Source of the DNA: a candidate division WOR-3 bacterium
Lineage (GTDB): Bacteria > SDB-A
Direction of reading: 5' to 3'
DNA: 25,669 bases
NCBI GenBank assembly: GCA_016934535.1
Contig: JAFGSQ010000071.1
Coordinates: forward strand, 1 to 25,669
The notes below the pieces were generated by a model. That model was not told the DNA's origin, ran no database searches, and worked only from the letters and a program-made list of their open reading frames with translations. Of the stretch, positions 1 through 6,789 are shown piece after piece. The stretch's first letter is position 1, and each line of letters opens with the position of its first letter. A program made the position numbers and the translations under genes.

Positions 1-87
1 AGGGCAGGAATCGAACCTGCCACGGACGGTTTTATCCGGCCGCTACTGGTTTTGAAGACCAGCTGGACCACCAGATCCTTCCTCTCC
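1..87 (-). tRNA. selC: tRNA-Sec (anticodon UCA), 3' end cut by window edge
   Basis: Selenocysteine tRNA, which is charged with Ser, converted to Sec by SelA and delivered to in-frame UGA codons by SelB. Read on the minus strand, the fold is: 5' acceptor strand GGAGAGG (87-81); D stem GGATC/GGTCC (78-74 and 69-65); anticodon stem CTGGT/ACCAG (62-58 and 50-46) around the loop CTTCAAA, giving anticodon TCA at 55-53. A long variable arm follows, with a 7-pair stem containing one C-U mismatch and an ATAAAA loop. The T arm is GCAGG-TTCGATT-CCTGC (20-4). Only CCT of the 3' acceptor strand lies in the window, so the last acceptor bases, discriminator and CCA are not visible. The UCA anticodon plus the long variable arm separates it from tRNA-Ser and from a simple suppressor tRNA. 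A 5' end at 88 (8-bp acceptor) is possible. Confidence 0.93.
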
Positions 88-96
88 GAATCAAAA

Positions 97-126
97 ATTA
101 TCAATTCAAGCACACAGGTTTGTCAA
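97..126 (-). promoter_or_regulatory. Sigma70-type promoter of tRNA-Sec
   Basis: On the minus strand a perfect -35 TTGACA (126-121) is followed by an 18-base spacer and GATAAT (102-97, five of six consensus bases), ending about 10 bases before the tRNA 5' end. It lies in the 120-bp gap shared with the divergent 208-1395 gene. Confidence 0.6.
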
Positions 127-152
127 CACATAATTGAACAATCTGCCGTATC

Positions 153-181
153 TTGACTTTGTTTTGCAGCGCAAATATCAT
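153..181 (+). promoter_or_regulatory. Probable promoter of the candidate selenoprotein gene
   Basis: TTGACT (153-158), a 17-base spacer and TATCAT (176-181) form a good sigma70-type promoter. It is followed by a strong Shine-Dalgarno GGGAGG at 198-203, four bases before the ATG at 208. The short leader suggests constitutive expression. No operator is obvious. Confidence 0.5.
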
Positions 182-207
182 TTAATATATTTTTCCAGGG
201 AGGCAAC

Positions 208-1395
208 ATGTTTTCTTTCATTCTCTGTGCAATCATATCTGCCAGCGCGGTCTCTATGCCCGGCGGAAGGATTTACCAAACCTTTGAAAGGTCTGTTCAC
301 AACAACAACAATCTCTGGACGGCTCTCGACAGACCCGGCGGCGACGTAGGCAGCGTTTCCGGTCCTTCGATGCAGTTTCCCGGAGGCACCGGAATAAACA
401 CCCTCTTTCAGGGATGTCAGGCGATAGGTTTTTCAAGCGGCGCTAATCCTGTAGTCGTCGCCACCCAGCTGTGTTGAGGCGGTCTGACCGAATGGTCAGT
501 GTCCCACAGTTCGTGGGCTTGGATTGACGACTCTCTCTACAAAAGCTTTTACAGCATGACAGACGTTTATCACGGGACTCAGATATACGTCGAAAGAACA
601 GGTTTTTCATGGTCTCAGGACACAAACGGAGATTTCATAGTTTTCGTGAATAAATTTATAAACACATCGCGCGCATCTTATGACAGCGTTTATACGGGAT
701 TCTGGTACGACTTCGACATTCCTTCGTCAGCTTACAGCGACGACATGGCAGGATATATTTCGGCGGTAAACCTTTGTTACATGTATGACAGCGGCAGTTA
801 CACACAGAAGGTCGGAATATGTTTTTTGGAACCGTCGGGTGCGCACGGAGCTCACTGGTATAATTACGCGACAACTCCGGGAGACGACAACTCTTATTAT
901 GCCGCTCTTGGAGACGTGAGCGTTTCCGCATCTTGGCCGACGACGCCGGCTGATTACAAGATTATGATAAACTGCGGTCCGTACTCCTTCGGTCCGGAAG
1001 ACACCATAACGATAGCTTACGGTGTAGTCGCGGGAAACGACGAGAGCGAATTGACTTTAGCCGCGACGAGAATGATTCAACTTTATGACAGCCTCAGCCT
1101 GTCAGTCGAAGAGGATCCGATCGCCCAAATACCCGAGTCATATGAACTTTCGCTGACCGTCGGATTCTTCAACGGAAGAATTTCTGCCGTTTTAAAAATA
1201 CCTTGTGACGATTGCGTCGAAATAAGCGTTTTTGACGTTCACGGCAGGGAGGTTCTCGGCGCCTCAAGATTCAACGCCACTCATGGCGAAAACACTTTCT
1301 TACTCGACGCAGACAGTTTGAGCAACGGATTATATTTCATCAGGGTATCGTCGGCGTCTGTATGTGCCGTGGGTAAAGTCAGTGTCATAAGATAA
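208..1395 (+). CDS. Candidate exported selenoprotein, in-frame TGA at 475-477 read as Sec90
   Basis: One continuous frame of 395 residues if TGA 475-477 is decoded as selenocysteine; otherwise an 89-residue stub. The start ATG 208 has Shine-Dalgarno GGGAGG four bases upstream. Residues 1-14 look like a short signal peptide (hydrophobic core, Ala-x-Ala-type end). The middle is Tyr/Ser/Asp/Gly-rich and probably beta-structured. About the last 80 residues resemble the C-terminal beta-sandwich sorting domain of FCB-group secreted proteins (ISVFDVHGRE, then SNGLYFIRV and GKVSVIR). Sec would follow Cys89 directly (QLC-U-GGLTEW). The downstream half has no credible start of its own: GTG 499 is the first candidate and lacks a Shine-Dalgarno. 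It keeps protein-like sequence to the stop at 1393-1395. Hairpins follow the TGA and tRNA-Sec lies 120 bp away. Alternatives are a nonsense mutation, a TGG-to-TGA error, or a pseudogene. I do not recognise the family and assign no function. Confidence 0.68.
484..518 (+). promoter_or_regulatory. Candidate bacterial SECIS: tandem hairpins after the in-frame UGA
   Basis: Hairpin 1 is CTGACC (484-489), loop GAAT, GGTCAG (494-499), six perfect pairs. Hairpin 2 is CCCAC (503-507), loop AGTTC (508-512), GTGGG (513-517), extended by G501-C518 across an unpaired U502. The loop of hairpin 2 starts 31 bases after the UGA and has G in its second position followed by UU, with a bulged U below the stem. 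This matches the general bacterial SECIS layout as I recall it: a small apical loop with an early G, roughly 16-37 bases past UGA. Hairpin 1 is closer (loop from +13). Which of the two SelB would bind cannot be decided by eye, and short hairpins do arise by chance. Confidence 0.45.
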
Positions 1396-1441
1396 ATATT
1401 GCTGGTTCTGCCGTTCTGAAAAATCATGCAGTGAAAGGAAA

Positions 1442-2038
1442 CTAACATATAAATCCTTCTTCTTCTGCGTTTTCAATCAATTTTTTTGCGTATTCCCACA
1501 AAGATTCCGATCCTTCTGCGATGTGTCTGTTCGCTTCGATTACCTGTTCAAGTTTTATTCCGTGTTTTTTCCACGCTTTTCCGCCTGTCGCGTGATTCTG
1601 CATGATAGGTTCGAGTCTGTCTATAGCCGCGGCGAATCTGGCTTCGGGAGTTTTCTTTTCCTCGAATTCTTTCCAAAGATAAGTAAATTCCGTCCTCAGT
1701 TCCTTTGGCAAAAGACCGAAAATCCTGTCGGCCGCTTTCTTTTCTTTTTCCAGTTTCTCTTCTTTTCTATCCGTGTACAAAATGAAATCACCTGCGTCAA
1801 TCTCCACCAAGTCGTGAATGAGGACCATTTTTATTACTTTTATGATGTCTACCCGTTCGTTGGAATAGTCCTCAAGAACAATCGCCATAATCGCCAGATG
1901 CCATGAGTGTTCGGCGTCGTTTTCGTTTCTCGTGCCGTCAAACAGGTATGTGTGCCGGAAAACTGATTTCAGCTTGTCGACTTCCTTTATGAAATCTATT
2001 CTCTGATCAAATGAGCGGTTTTTCTTATTAGTCCGCAT
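1442..2038 (-). CDS. HD-domain hydrolase, YfbR/HDDC2-like (possible 5'-deoxynucleotidase)
   Basis: A 198-residue soluble protein of the HD metal-dependent phosphohydrolase superfamily, closest to the HDDC2/YfbR group, whose members dephosphorylate deoxynucleoside 5'-monophosphates. Visible metal-site residues are His29, His44 in the NDAEHSWHLA segment, His75-Asp76 in VLIHDLVE, and Asp140 in AAAIDRLEP. A downstream T-P-E-A-R segment is also typical of the group. Length matches the family (about 190-200). It starts at ATG 2038, 25 bases after the stop of the upstream reductase gene, so the two are probably co-transcribed. The Shine-Dalgarno is weak. Substrate is inferred from family only. The gene converges on the selenoprotein gene with a 46-bp gap and no clear terminator between them. 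Confidence 0.8.
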   Translation of the reverse strand: MRTNKKNRSFDQRIDFIKEVDKLKSVFRHTYLFDGTRNENDAEHSWHLAIMAIVLEDYSNERVDIIKVIKMVLIHDLVEIDAGDFILYTDRKEEKLEKEKKAADRIFGLLPKELRTEFTYLWKEFEEKKTPEARFAAAIDRLEPIMQNHATGGKAWKKHGIKLEQVIEANRHIAEGSESLWEYAKKLIENAEEEGFIC

Positions 2039-2063
2039 AAGATGTAACTGCCTGGACCGGCTT

Positions 2064-3005
2064 TCAGTCCTCGCGGTTCAGCATCCTCTTATTCAGCTTA
2101 TCGAAAAATTCTTCGTGCAGAGGTGTTTTCAAACCCAATTTTTTTCCTTCCTCGACAACGTATCCCGCAAGAACGTCTATTTCCGTGTTTTTTCCTGCCT
2201 TGAAATCTCTCTGAAAAGAAGTCTTTGTTTCCCTTGAAAAAGTCAGTATCCTGCTTAAATTTTCCTGTACGTCTTTCTCTCCCAAAGGCACTCCTTTAGC
2301 GTTGGCAAGCTCGACTATTTCCTCCATCATAGAAACAAACTTCCGGTTTTTTTCGCCGTCTTCCGCTATCTCCCCCGCCGTACAGTTGTAAAAAGAAGAA
2401 AGAGTGGAAAACGGGCACAAAATGAGGAACTTTTCCCATTCCTTCCTCTTTATGTCCCTGTCAAAAAAAGCCTTTATTCTCGCGTTTTTAAGGACATCGA
2501 GCAATTCTCTGTGCCTGTTTTCATCCGATCCCTCGGAACCAAAGAATAACTTCCCGGCAGAACCTGTCTGTTTCACTACGCCCGGATAAAGAACTTCCGA
2601 ACTGACATAAACACATCCTCCGAGGACTTCGGCGTAAGGGAAACTCGTCTTTATTTTTTCCTCCGTACCGATTCCATTCAAAAGCGATATCAGAACTGTG
2701 TTTTGAGCGACGTTACTTTTCAGAAGTTTCAGAACTTCATCTAGCTGGTAACTCTTTACGCATAAAAATACGTGCGTAAAAATCCCGAGATCCGAGGGAT
2801 CGTCAGTCACCATGTCGGGAAACGTGACATACTTGTTTTGTTCAGTGAGGAGCGTGATGCCGTTTTTTTTGAGAACCATGAGCCCCTCGCCTCTCTGTAT
2901 GAAAATCACGTGATAGGATTTTATCGGATCTCTGAAATGGCAGAGTCTCGCCCCGAGATAACCTCCTACTCCTCCGACACCGACTATAGCTATTCTCATT
3001 TTCAT
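2064..3005 (-). CDS. 2-dehydropantoate 2-reductase (PanE/ApbA) family protein
   Basis: A 313-residue NADPH-dependent reductase-like protein; true members reduce ketopantoate to pantoate for coenzyme A synthesis. The N-terminal Rossmann motif is VGVGGVGGYLGA (residues 8-19). Asn110 in SLLNG, Lys192 in the KEWEKF helix, Ser263 and Glu275 in TEID correspond to the catalytic and substrate residues of E. coli PanE. Two Asn usually seen just after the catalytic Lys (consensus K-x3-N-x3-N) are Leu and Ser here (FLILCPFST), which raises doubt about the substrate. No other pantothenate gene is nearby. Start ATG 3005 gives the expected N-terminus; ATG 2999 is two codons inside. No strong Shine-Dalgarno is visible. 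It is the first gene of a likely pair with the HD-domain gene. Confidence 0.78.
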   Translation of the reverse strand: MKMRIAIVGVGGVGGYLGARLCHFRDPIKSYHVIFIQRGEGLMVLKKNGITLLTEQNKYVTFPDMVTDDPSDLGIFTHVFLCVKSYQLDEVLKLLKSNVAQNTVLISLLNGIGTEEKIKTSFPYAEVLGGCVYVSSEVLYPGVVKQTGSAGKLFFGSEGSDENRHRELLDVLKNARIKAFFDRDIKRKEWEKFLILCPFSTLSSFYNCTAGEIAEDGEKNRKFVSMMEEIVELANAKGVPLGEKDVQENLSRILTFSRETKTSFQRDFKAGKNTEIDVLAGYVVEEGKKLGLKTPLHEEFFDKLNKRMLNRED

Positions 3006-3334
3006 TCATTTTCAGTATAAGCTTATTGGATAAAAATTAAAATAAAAAATTCTCAATTCGGTTTTTTATGGATTTGTATTATCCGGCACTGTTATACAGT
3101 AAGTTAATTTAAAAACGGCGATTAATTTATCGAGACATGCAGTATAGAATTTTTATTATTTCAAATTTCATGATATTCCAAAACAATAAAAAATAAAATT
3201 ATTTATTTTCTGAATATAAATACCGTTTATTTTTCGTTCACAACAGACTTTTATGTACATATAAATTCAATCAATTTATAATGATTTCATTTGAAAATTT
3301 AGCGTTACAATCTAATTCGTAAAATGGAGGCGCC
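3006..3334. other. AT-rich intergenic region
   Basis: A 329-bp gap between the divergent reductase and thiM genes. It is strongly AT-rich, with homopolymeric A/T runs and no credible reading frame. I looked for a TPP riboswitch ahead of thiM (CUGAGA and the conserved ACCUGAUCUGGAUAAU-type element) and found none. The only recognisable signals are a promoter ahead of thiM and its Shine-Dalgarno GGAGG (3326-3330). A TATACT at 3019-3014 on the minus strand sits too close to the reductase ATG to be convincing as its -10. Confidence 0.6.
3254..3282 (+). promoter_or_regulatory. Possible thiM promoter
   Basis: TATAAT at 3277-3282 is a perfect -10, with TGTACA (four of six bases) 17 bases upstream at 3254-3259. 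The transcript would have a leader of about 45 bases, too short for a TPP riboswitch. Confidence 0.45.
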
Positions 3335-4144
3335 ATGGATTATTCAGAAATTATAGCCAGAGACATAAATGTATTGAGACAGAATAGACCTCTGATCCAC
3401 CACATGACTAATTTCGTCGTCATGAACCAGACGGCAAATCTAACTCTGGCCATAGGCGGTCAGCCTGTCATGTCTCACGCCATCGAGGAAGTCGAAGAAA
3501 TGGTGTCTTATGCAGGATGCCTTCTTCTCAACATTGGAACGCTTGTGCCCGAACTTATAGACTCGATGATCACAGCGGGTAGAAAAGCGAATAAACTTGG
3601 TGTACCCGTTGTCTTTGACCCCGTCGGAGCCGGAGCGACAAAGCTCAGAACCGATTCTGCGAAGAGGATACTTTCTGAGGTTAAAGTTTCAATAATAAGG
3701 GCTAATCTCGCCGAAACACTGACTTGCGCGGGAATAAAGGCCGAAATAGTCGGCGTCGATTCCAGGGAATCGGATGAAACTGCTCTCGAAAAAATCAAAA
3801 CAGCTTCAAAAATACTCGGCACCGTAATCGCAGTCACCGGCGTCAAAGACGTAATTACCGATTCAAAACAGACGGCTATCTGCTCCAACGGCAATGAAAT
3901 TATGGGCAAAGTGACCGGAACCGGTTGTTCGTCTTCGACTTCTGTTGCCTGCTTCGCGTCGGTTGAAAAGGATCCTTTCATCGCGGCCGTTTGCGGAGTG
4001 TGTTTCTACTCGCTCATGGGCGAACTTGCCGCTGAAAAATCAGACGGGCCTGCTTCTTTCGAGATATCACTGAGAGACAGGATATATTCAGCAACTGAAG
4101 AAGAAATCTCACGGCGTCTTAAGCTGGAGATTATCACCGGTTGA
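3335..4144 (+). CDS. thiM: Hydroxyethylthiazole kinase
   Basis: Phosphorylates 4-methyl-5-(2-hydroxyethyl)thiazole, the thiazole salvage step of thiamin synthesis, in the cytoplasm. At 269 residues it has family length. Visible signatures are NRPLIHHMTNFVVMN near residue 18, PVVFDPVGAGA in the ribokinase-like core, and the ATP/anion-hole segment VTGTGCSSSTS with the catalytic Cys at residue 198. Start ATG 3335 has Shine-Dalgarno GGAGG four bases upstream. The stop TGA overlaps the TTG start of thiE (TTGA), so translation is probably coupled. No thiD is present in the window. Confidence 0.95.
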   Translation: MDYSEIIARDINVLRQNRPLIHHMTNFVVMNQTANLTLAIGGQPVMSHAIEEVEEMVSYAGCLLLNIGTLVPELIDSMITAGRKANKLGVPVVFDPVGAGATKLRTDSAKRILSEVKVSIIRANLAETLTCAGIKAEIVGVDSRESDETALEKIKTASKILGTVIAVTGVKDVITDSKQTAICSNGNEIMGKVTGTGCSSSTSVACFASVEKDPFIAAVCGVCFYSLMGELAAEKSDGPASFEISLRDRIYSATEEEISRRLKLEIITG

Positions 4145-4794
4145 AAAAAGCGATCAAAGGGCTGTATTTCGTCACCGACCCTCTTCTGACTCTCGGAAGG
4201 TCGGTGCAGGAAATTTCTTATCAGGCATGCAGAAGCGGCGTTGACATACTGCAGTTCAGGGACAAATCTCTACCCGACGACGAGTTTCTTGAAACGGCGC
4301 TTTATATCAGAAAAATAACAAGAGAATTCAACACGCTTTTTATTCTCAACGACAGGGCTCACCTTGTCGGAGAATCCAAAGCGGACGGAGTCCATGTTGG
4401 CCTGTCTGATATAACTCCCGGTAAGGCCAGAGATTTGATCGGCGACGAAAAAATTCTTGGAGTCTCGTTCCACGCTGAAAAAGATGCTCTCTTAGCGCAG
4501 GATTCAGGCGCGGACTATGTTGCGCTCAGTCCGGTTTTTGCAACCGAAACAAAAAAAGATCTTGGCGCACCCGCTGGATTTGAAGGCATCAGTTACTTTT
4601 CAAAACTTCTAAAAATACCGCTGGTCGCCATCGGAGGAATCAATACATCCAACGTAGTTCGGGTGATTTCCGCCGGAGCCGACTGCGCGGCAGTTGTCAC
4701 GGCCATCAGTCTGTCTGAAGACATTAAAAAAACCGTCATGGAGCTACGGGAAAAAATACGAGAAGGTTTTGAATCGAGAAACCTTTTACACTGA
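4141..4794 (+). CDS. thiE: Thiamin-phosphate synthase
   Basis: Joins thiazole phosphate (from ThiM) to hydroxymethylpyrimidine diphosphate to make thiamin phosphate. A 217-residue TIM-barrel protein: LQFRDK (37-42), FILNDR with Asn70-Asp71, ADGVHVG (81-87), YVALSPVFATETK, and the phosphate-binding VAIGGI segment. The usual Gln after GVH-x-G is Leu here, a modest deviation. It starts at TTG 4141 inside the thiM stop; no later start would keep the beta-strand GLYFVTD. It forms a two-gene operon with thiM. Confidence 0.94.
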   Translation: MKKAIKGLYFVTDPLLTLGRSVQEISYQACRSGVDILQFRDKSLPDDEFLETALYIRKITREFNTLFILNDRAHLVGESKADGVHVGLSDITPGKARDLIGDEKILGVSFHAEKDALLAQDSGADYVALSPVFATETKKDLGAPAGFEGISYFSKLLKIPLVAIGGINTSNVVRVISAGADCAAVVTAISLSEDIKKTVMELREKIREGFESRNLLH

Positions 4795-4851
4795 ACTCAA
4801 TCAGGTCATTTTTTTCGTATCTTTAAACAAAACCTCTGTATTGGTTTTTCA

Positions 4852-4880
4852 GGCAATTCACAACAAGTGAATTGCCTTTC
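4852..4880 (+). terminator. Intrinsic terminator after thiME
   Basis: A perfect 10-bp stem, GGCAATTCAC (4852-4861) and GTGAATTGCC (4867-4876), around the loop AACAA, followed by TTTCCTT. The stem is strong but the T tract is short, so termination may be partial. It separates thiME from the marR promoter. Confidence 0.65.
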
Positions 4881-4910
4881 CTTAACAAAACATTAACCGG
4901 CATTAATTTC

Positions 4911-4938
4911 TTGACAAAATTTCCGAACGAAATATAAT
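4911..4938 (+). promoter_or_regulatory. Consensus sigma70-type promoter of the marR-efflux operon
   Basis: Perfect TTGACA (4911-4916), a 16-base spacer and perfect TATAAT (4933-4938). Both hexamers match consensus, as expected for a promoter held in check by a repressor. Transcription should start near 4945, inside the palindrome. Confidence 0.8.
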
Positions 4939-4940
4939 GA

Positions 4941-4958
4941 TTAGTTATTGCTAACTAA
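4941..4958 (+). promoter_or_regulatory. Palindromic MarR operator
   Basis: TTAGTTA (4941-4947), spacer TTGC, TAACTAA (4952-4958): a perfect 7-bp inverted repeat spanning 18 bp. It directly follows the -10 and covers the expected transcription start, a classic place for an autoregulatory MarR dimer to block RNA polymerase. Binding by the adjacent MarR is inferred from position and symmetry. Confidence 0.7.
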
Positions 4959-4969
4959 CGGAGTACGAA

Positions 4970-5410
4970 ATGGAACCGATGGATAATCTTGAACAGGCCG
5001 TCTTGGATTTTTCCGGCCTACTCGACATATTTGAAAGAGATTTCATGAAGAGCCGTGAAACAAACGATCTGACCATCAAACAGCTCCTCTATCTCTCTCT
5101 CATCGAATCAATGCCCGCATGTACGATCACTGCCATTTCCAAAAAACTTAATGTTAAAAAGCCGACGGTTTCCAATCTCATATCTGCTCTTGAAATCAAA
5201 GATCTCGTCAGAAAAAGGCTGTCAAAAAATGACGCGAGAATTCATATAATCGAGATCACGACAAAGGGCAAAAATGTGCTCGCAAACAGGAAAAAACTTC
5301 ACAGAGATTTTGCAAAAAAGATTCTTAAATGTTTGAACGAATCGGAAAAAGCACAGTCGTTAAAACTTCTAAAAAAAATTTACGATTGCAACAAGGAGCT
5401 TTTGAGATGA
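4970..5410 (+). CDS. MarR-family transcriptional regulator
   Basis: A 146-residue winged helix-turn-helix repressor. The recognition region is about residues 52-78 (TITAISKKLNVKKPTVSNLI), followed by the wing with SKNDAR (85-90) and a C-terminal dimerisation helix. Length and layout are typical of MarR. Start ATG 4970 has Shine-Dalgarno GGAG (4960-4963) six bases upstream; ATG 4979 is an internal alternative. It is the first gene of an operon with an outer-membrane channel, adaptor and RND pump, so it probably represses its own efflux system and is released by a small toxic ligand. Its stop TGA overlaps the start of the next gene (ATGA). Confidence 0.93.
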   Translation: MEPMDNLEQAVLDFSGLLDIFERDFMKSRETNDLTIKQLLYLSLIESMPACTITAISKKLNVKKPTVSNLISALEIKDLVRKRLSKNDARIHIIEITTKGKNVLANRKKLHRDFAKKILKCLNESEKAQSLKLLKKIYDCNKELLR

Positions 5411-6789
5411 TGTGTTTGACAATATTCACTTTATTTCTTTTCATTCAGTCGCAGATCGTGATTCTGGATTTCGACGAATTTGTCAGGTCCAGTCTCGATT
5501 TCAGCCACGAAATAAAACATGCCGAACTCAATCATGACATCACTAAAAACTCGGAGGCCCTGGCGTTCGGAAGCATGCTTCCCAGAATATCCGCAAACTT
5601 CAATTACACAAAAATAGACAAAGCAATTGGAGCGGATTTATCCGTACCTTCCCTTCCGGTTTTTTCAGCGCTAAATCCTGCAGAAATAATAGGTTTCACA
5701 CCACCGGTAGACACCTACCTGAATTTTACAAAAGAAGATTTCAAAACCGCTTCAATAACTCTCGTCCAGCCTATTTTCTGGGGCGGTAAGATTTACAGGA
5801 ATTACAGAATTCAATCCCTGATCAGGGAAAGCGCGTCCGAATACACCGCCATAACATACCAAAACACAGTAATGCAATGCGTCATCTCCTACGCGGGATA
5901 TCATAAAGCCAAGGGACTTCTTTACTCTGCTTTAAGTTATGAACAGGCCATGGCCGCCCACCTCAGGGATGTCGAAAATCTCTACAACAACGGCGTACTG
6001 ATAGAAAACGATTTGCAGAAAACGAGAATATATCACGAAAACGCTCTTCTTTCGGTTCAGGCTTCGGAAAACGCCCTGAAACTAGCACAGATGAACATAT
6101 GCAGACTTTCAGGTCTGGACATGTCGACCGACATTACCTTTTCCGATTCATTGCCGGAACTATTTGTTCCGGAACTCGACCCAGGCACTTTTGTTGAATA
6201 CGGACTGGCCAACAGAAAAGAGTTGTCAATCGCTGAATTAAATTTATCCGTAGCCGAGGAAAGGAAAGGAATTTCGCTAATGAGATTTGTACCGGATGTT
6301 ACGCTTTTCGCGACTTTGAGGGCAAACAATCCGGATTTTGAACTTGAAGACGAATGGGAGACAGGCTGGATGATGGGTATTGATTTAAACTACACGTTGT
6401 TTGAAGGTTTCGGAAGAATCGCCCAGATTTCCGCTTCATCTTCTTCCCAGGCTCAAGCCCGCGAAAACATCCTCGCCGCCAGGGAAATGATTGAACTAGA
6501 AATCAGAACCGGCGTACTCGATCTTGAACTGGCTTTCAGAAGACTCCAGACGACGAAAGAAAAATACCAGACCTCACTCGAATACCTTGAACTTTCTGAA
6601 CTTCGTTTCGTAAACGGCATGATAACAAATTCCGAACTGCTGGACGCATACCTTCTCAGAAGCGAAGCCGAGGCGGATTTGATTTCAGCCAAAGCGGACC
6701 TTGCAGTGAATTATGCCAAACTTAAAGCCAGCCTTGGATTGCTAGACCAATCGAATGTGTTTTCTGATTTCACGGAGGTGAATAATTGA
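5407..6789 (+). CDS. TolC-like outer-membrane efflux protein
   Basis: The outer-membrane channel of a tripartite efflux pump, 460 residues (OEP family). The N-terminal hydrophobic stretch (residues 3-18) is a signal peptide. Long amphipathic helices rich in Ala/Leu/Glu (for example ENALKLAQMNICRLSGLD, repeated in the second half as LISAKADLAVNYAKLKASLG) match the two-fold repeat of TolC. I chose ATG 5407, overlapping the marR stop as ATGA, with AAGGAG (5393-5398) eight bases upstream; a longer frame back to 5329 would run inside marR without a signal peptide at its start. Its stop overlaps the TTG start of the adaptor gene. Confidence 0.9.
   Translation: MMCLTIFTLFLFIQSQIVILDFDEFVRSSLDFSHEIKHAELNHDITKNSEALAFGSMLPRISANFNYTKIDKAIGADLSVPSLPVFSALNPAEIIGFTPPVDTYLNFTKEDFKTASITLVQPIFWGGKIYRNYRIQSLIRESASEYTAITYQNTVMQCVISYAGYHKAKGLLYSALSYEQAMAAHLRDVENLYNNGVLIENDLQKTRIYHENALLSVQASENALKLAQMNICRLSGLDMSTDITFSDSLPELFVPELDPGTFVEYGLANRKELSIAELNLSVAEERKGISLMRFVPDVTLFATLRANNPDFELEDEWETGWMMGIDLNYTLFEGFGRIAQISASSSSQAQARENILAAREMIELEIRTGVLDLELAFRRLQTTKEKYQTSLEYLELSELRFVNGMITNSELLDAYLLRSEAEADLISAKADLAVNYAKLKASLGLLDQSNVFSDFTEVNN

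Noticed and set aside
134-349. Overlapping frame of 71 residues in another phase
   Set aside because: It starts before the promoter of the real gene, has no Shine-Dalgarno, and its sequence is not protein-like.
475-477. Genome-wide reassignment of TGA to Trp
   Set aside because: TGA ends thiM, marR, the channel gene, rplD, rplN and others at sensible positions, and Trp is written TGG throughout, including in the same gene.
499-1395. Independent gene starting at GTG 499
   Set aside because: No Shine-Dalgarno precedes it, it lacks a signal peptide although its C-terminus is of an exported type, and it is in frame with the upstream coding stretch across one TGA.
1396-1441. Terminator between the convergent selenoprotein and HD-domain genes
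   Set aside because: No stem with a T tract is visible in the 46-bp gap.
3006-3334. TPP riboswitch ahead of thiM
   Set aside because: None of the conserved TPP elements is visible and the region is mostly A/T runs.
5329-5406. N-terminal extension of the outer-membrane channel gene
   Set aside because: It lies inside marR and would bury the signal peptide; ATG 5407 has a good Shine-Dalgarno.
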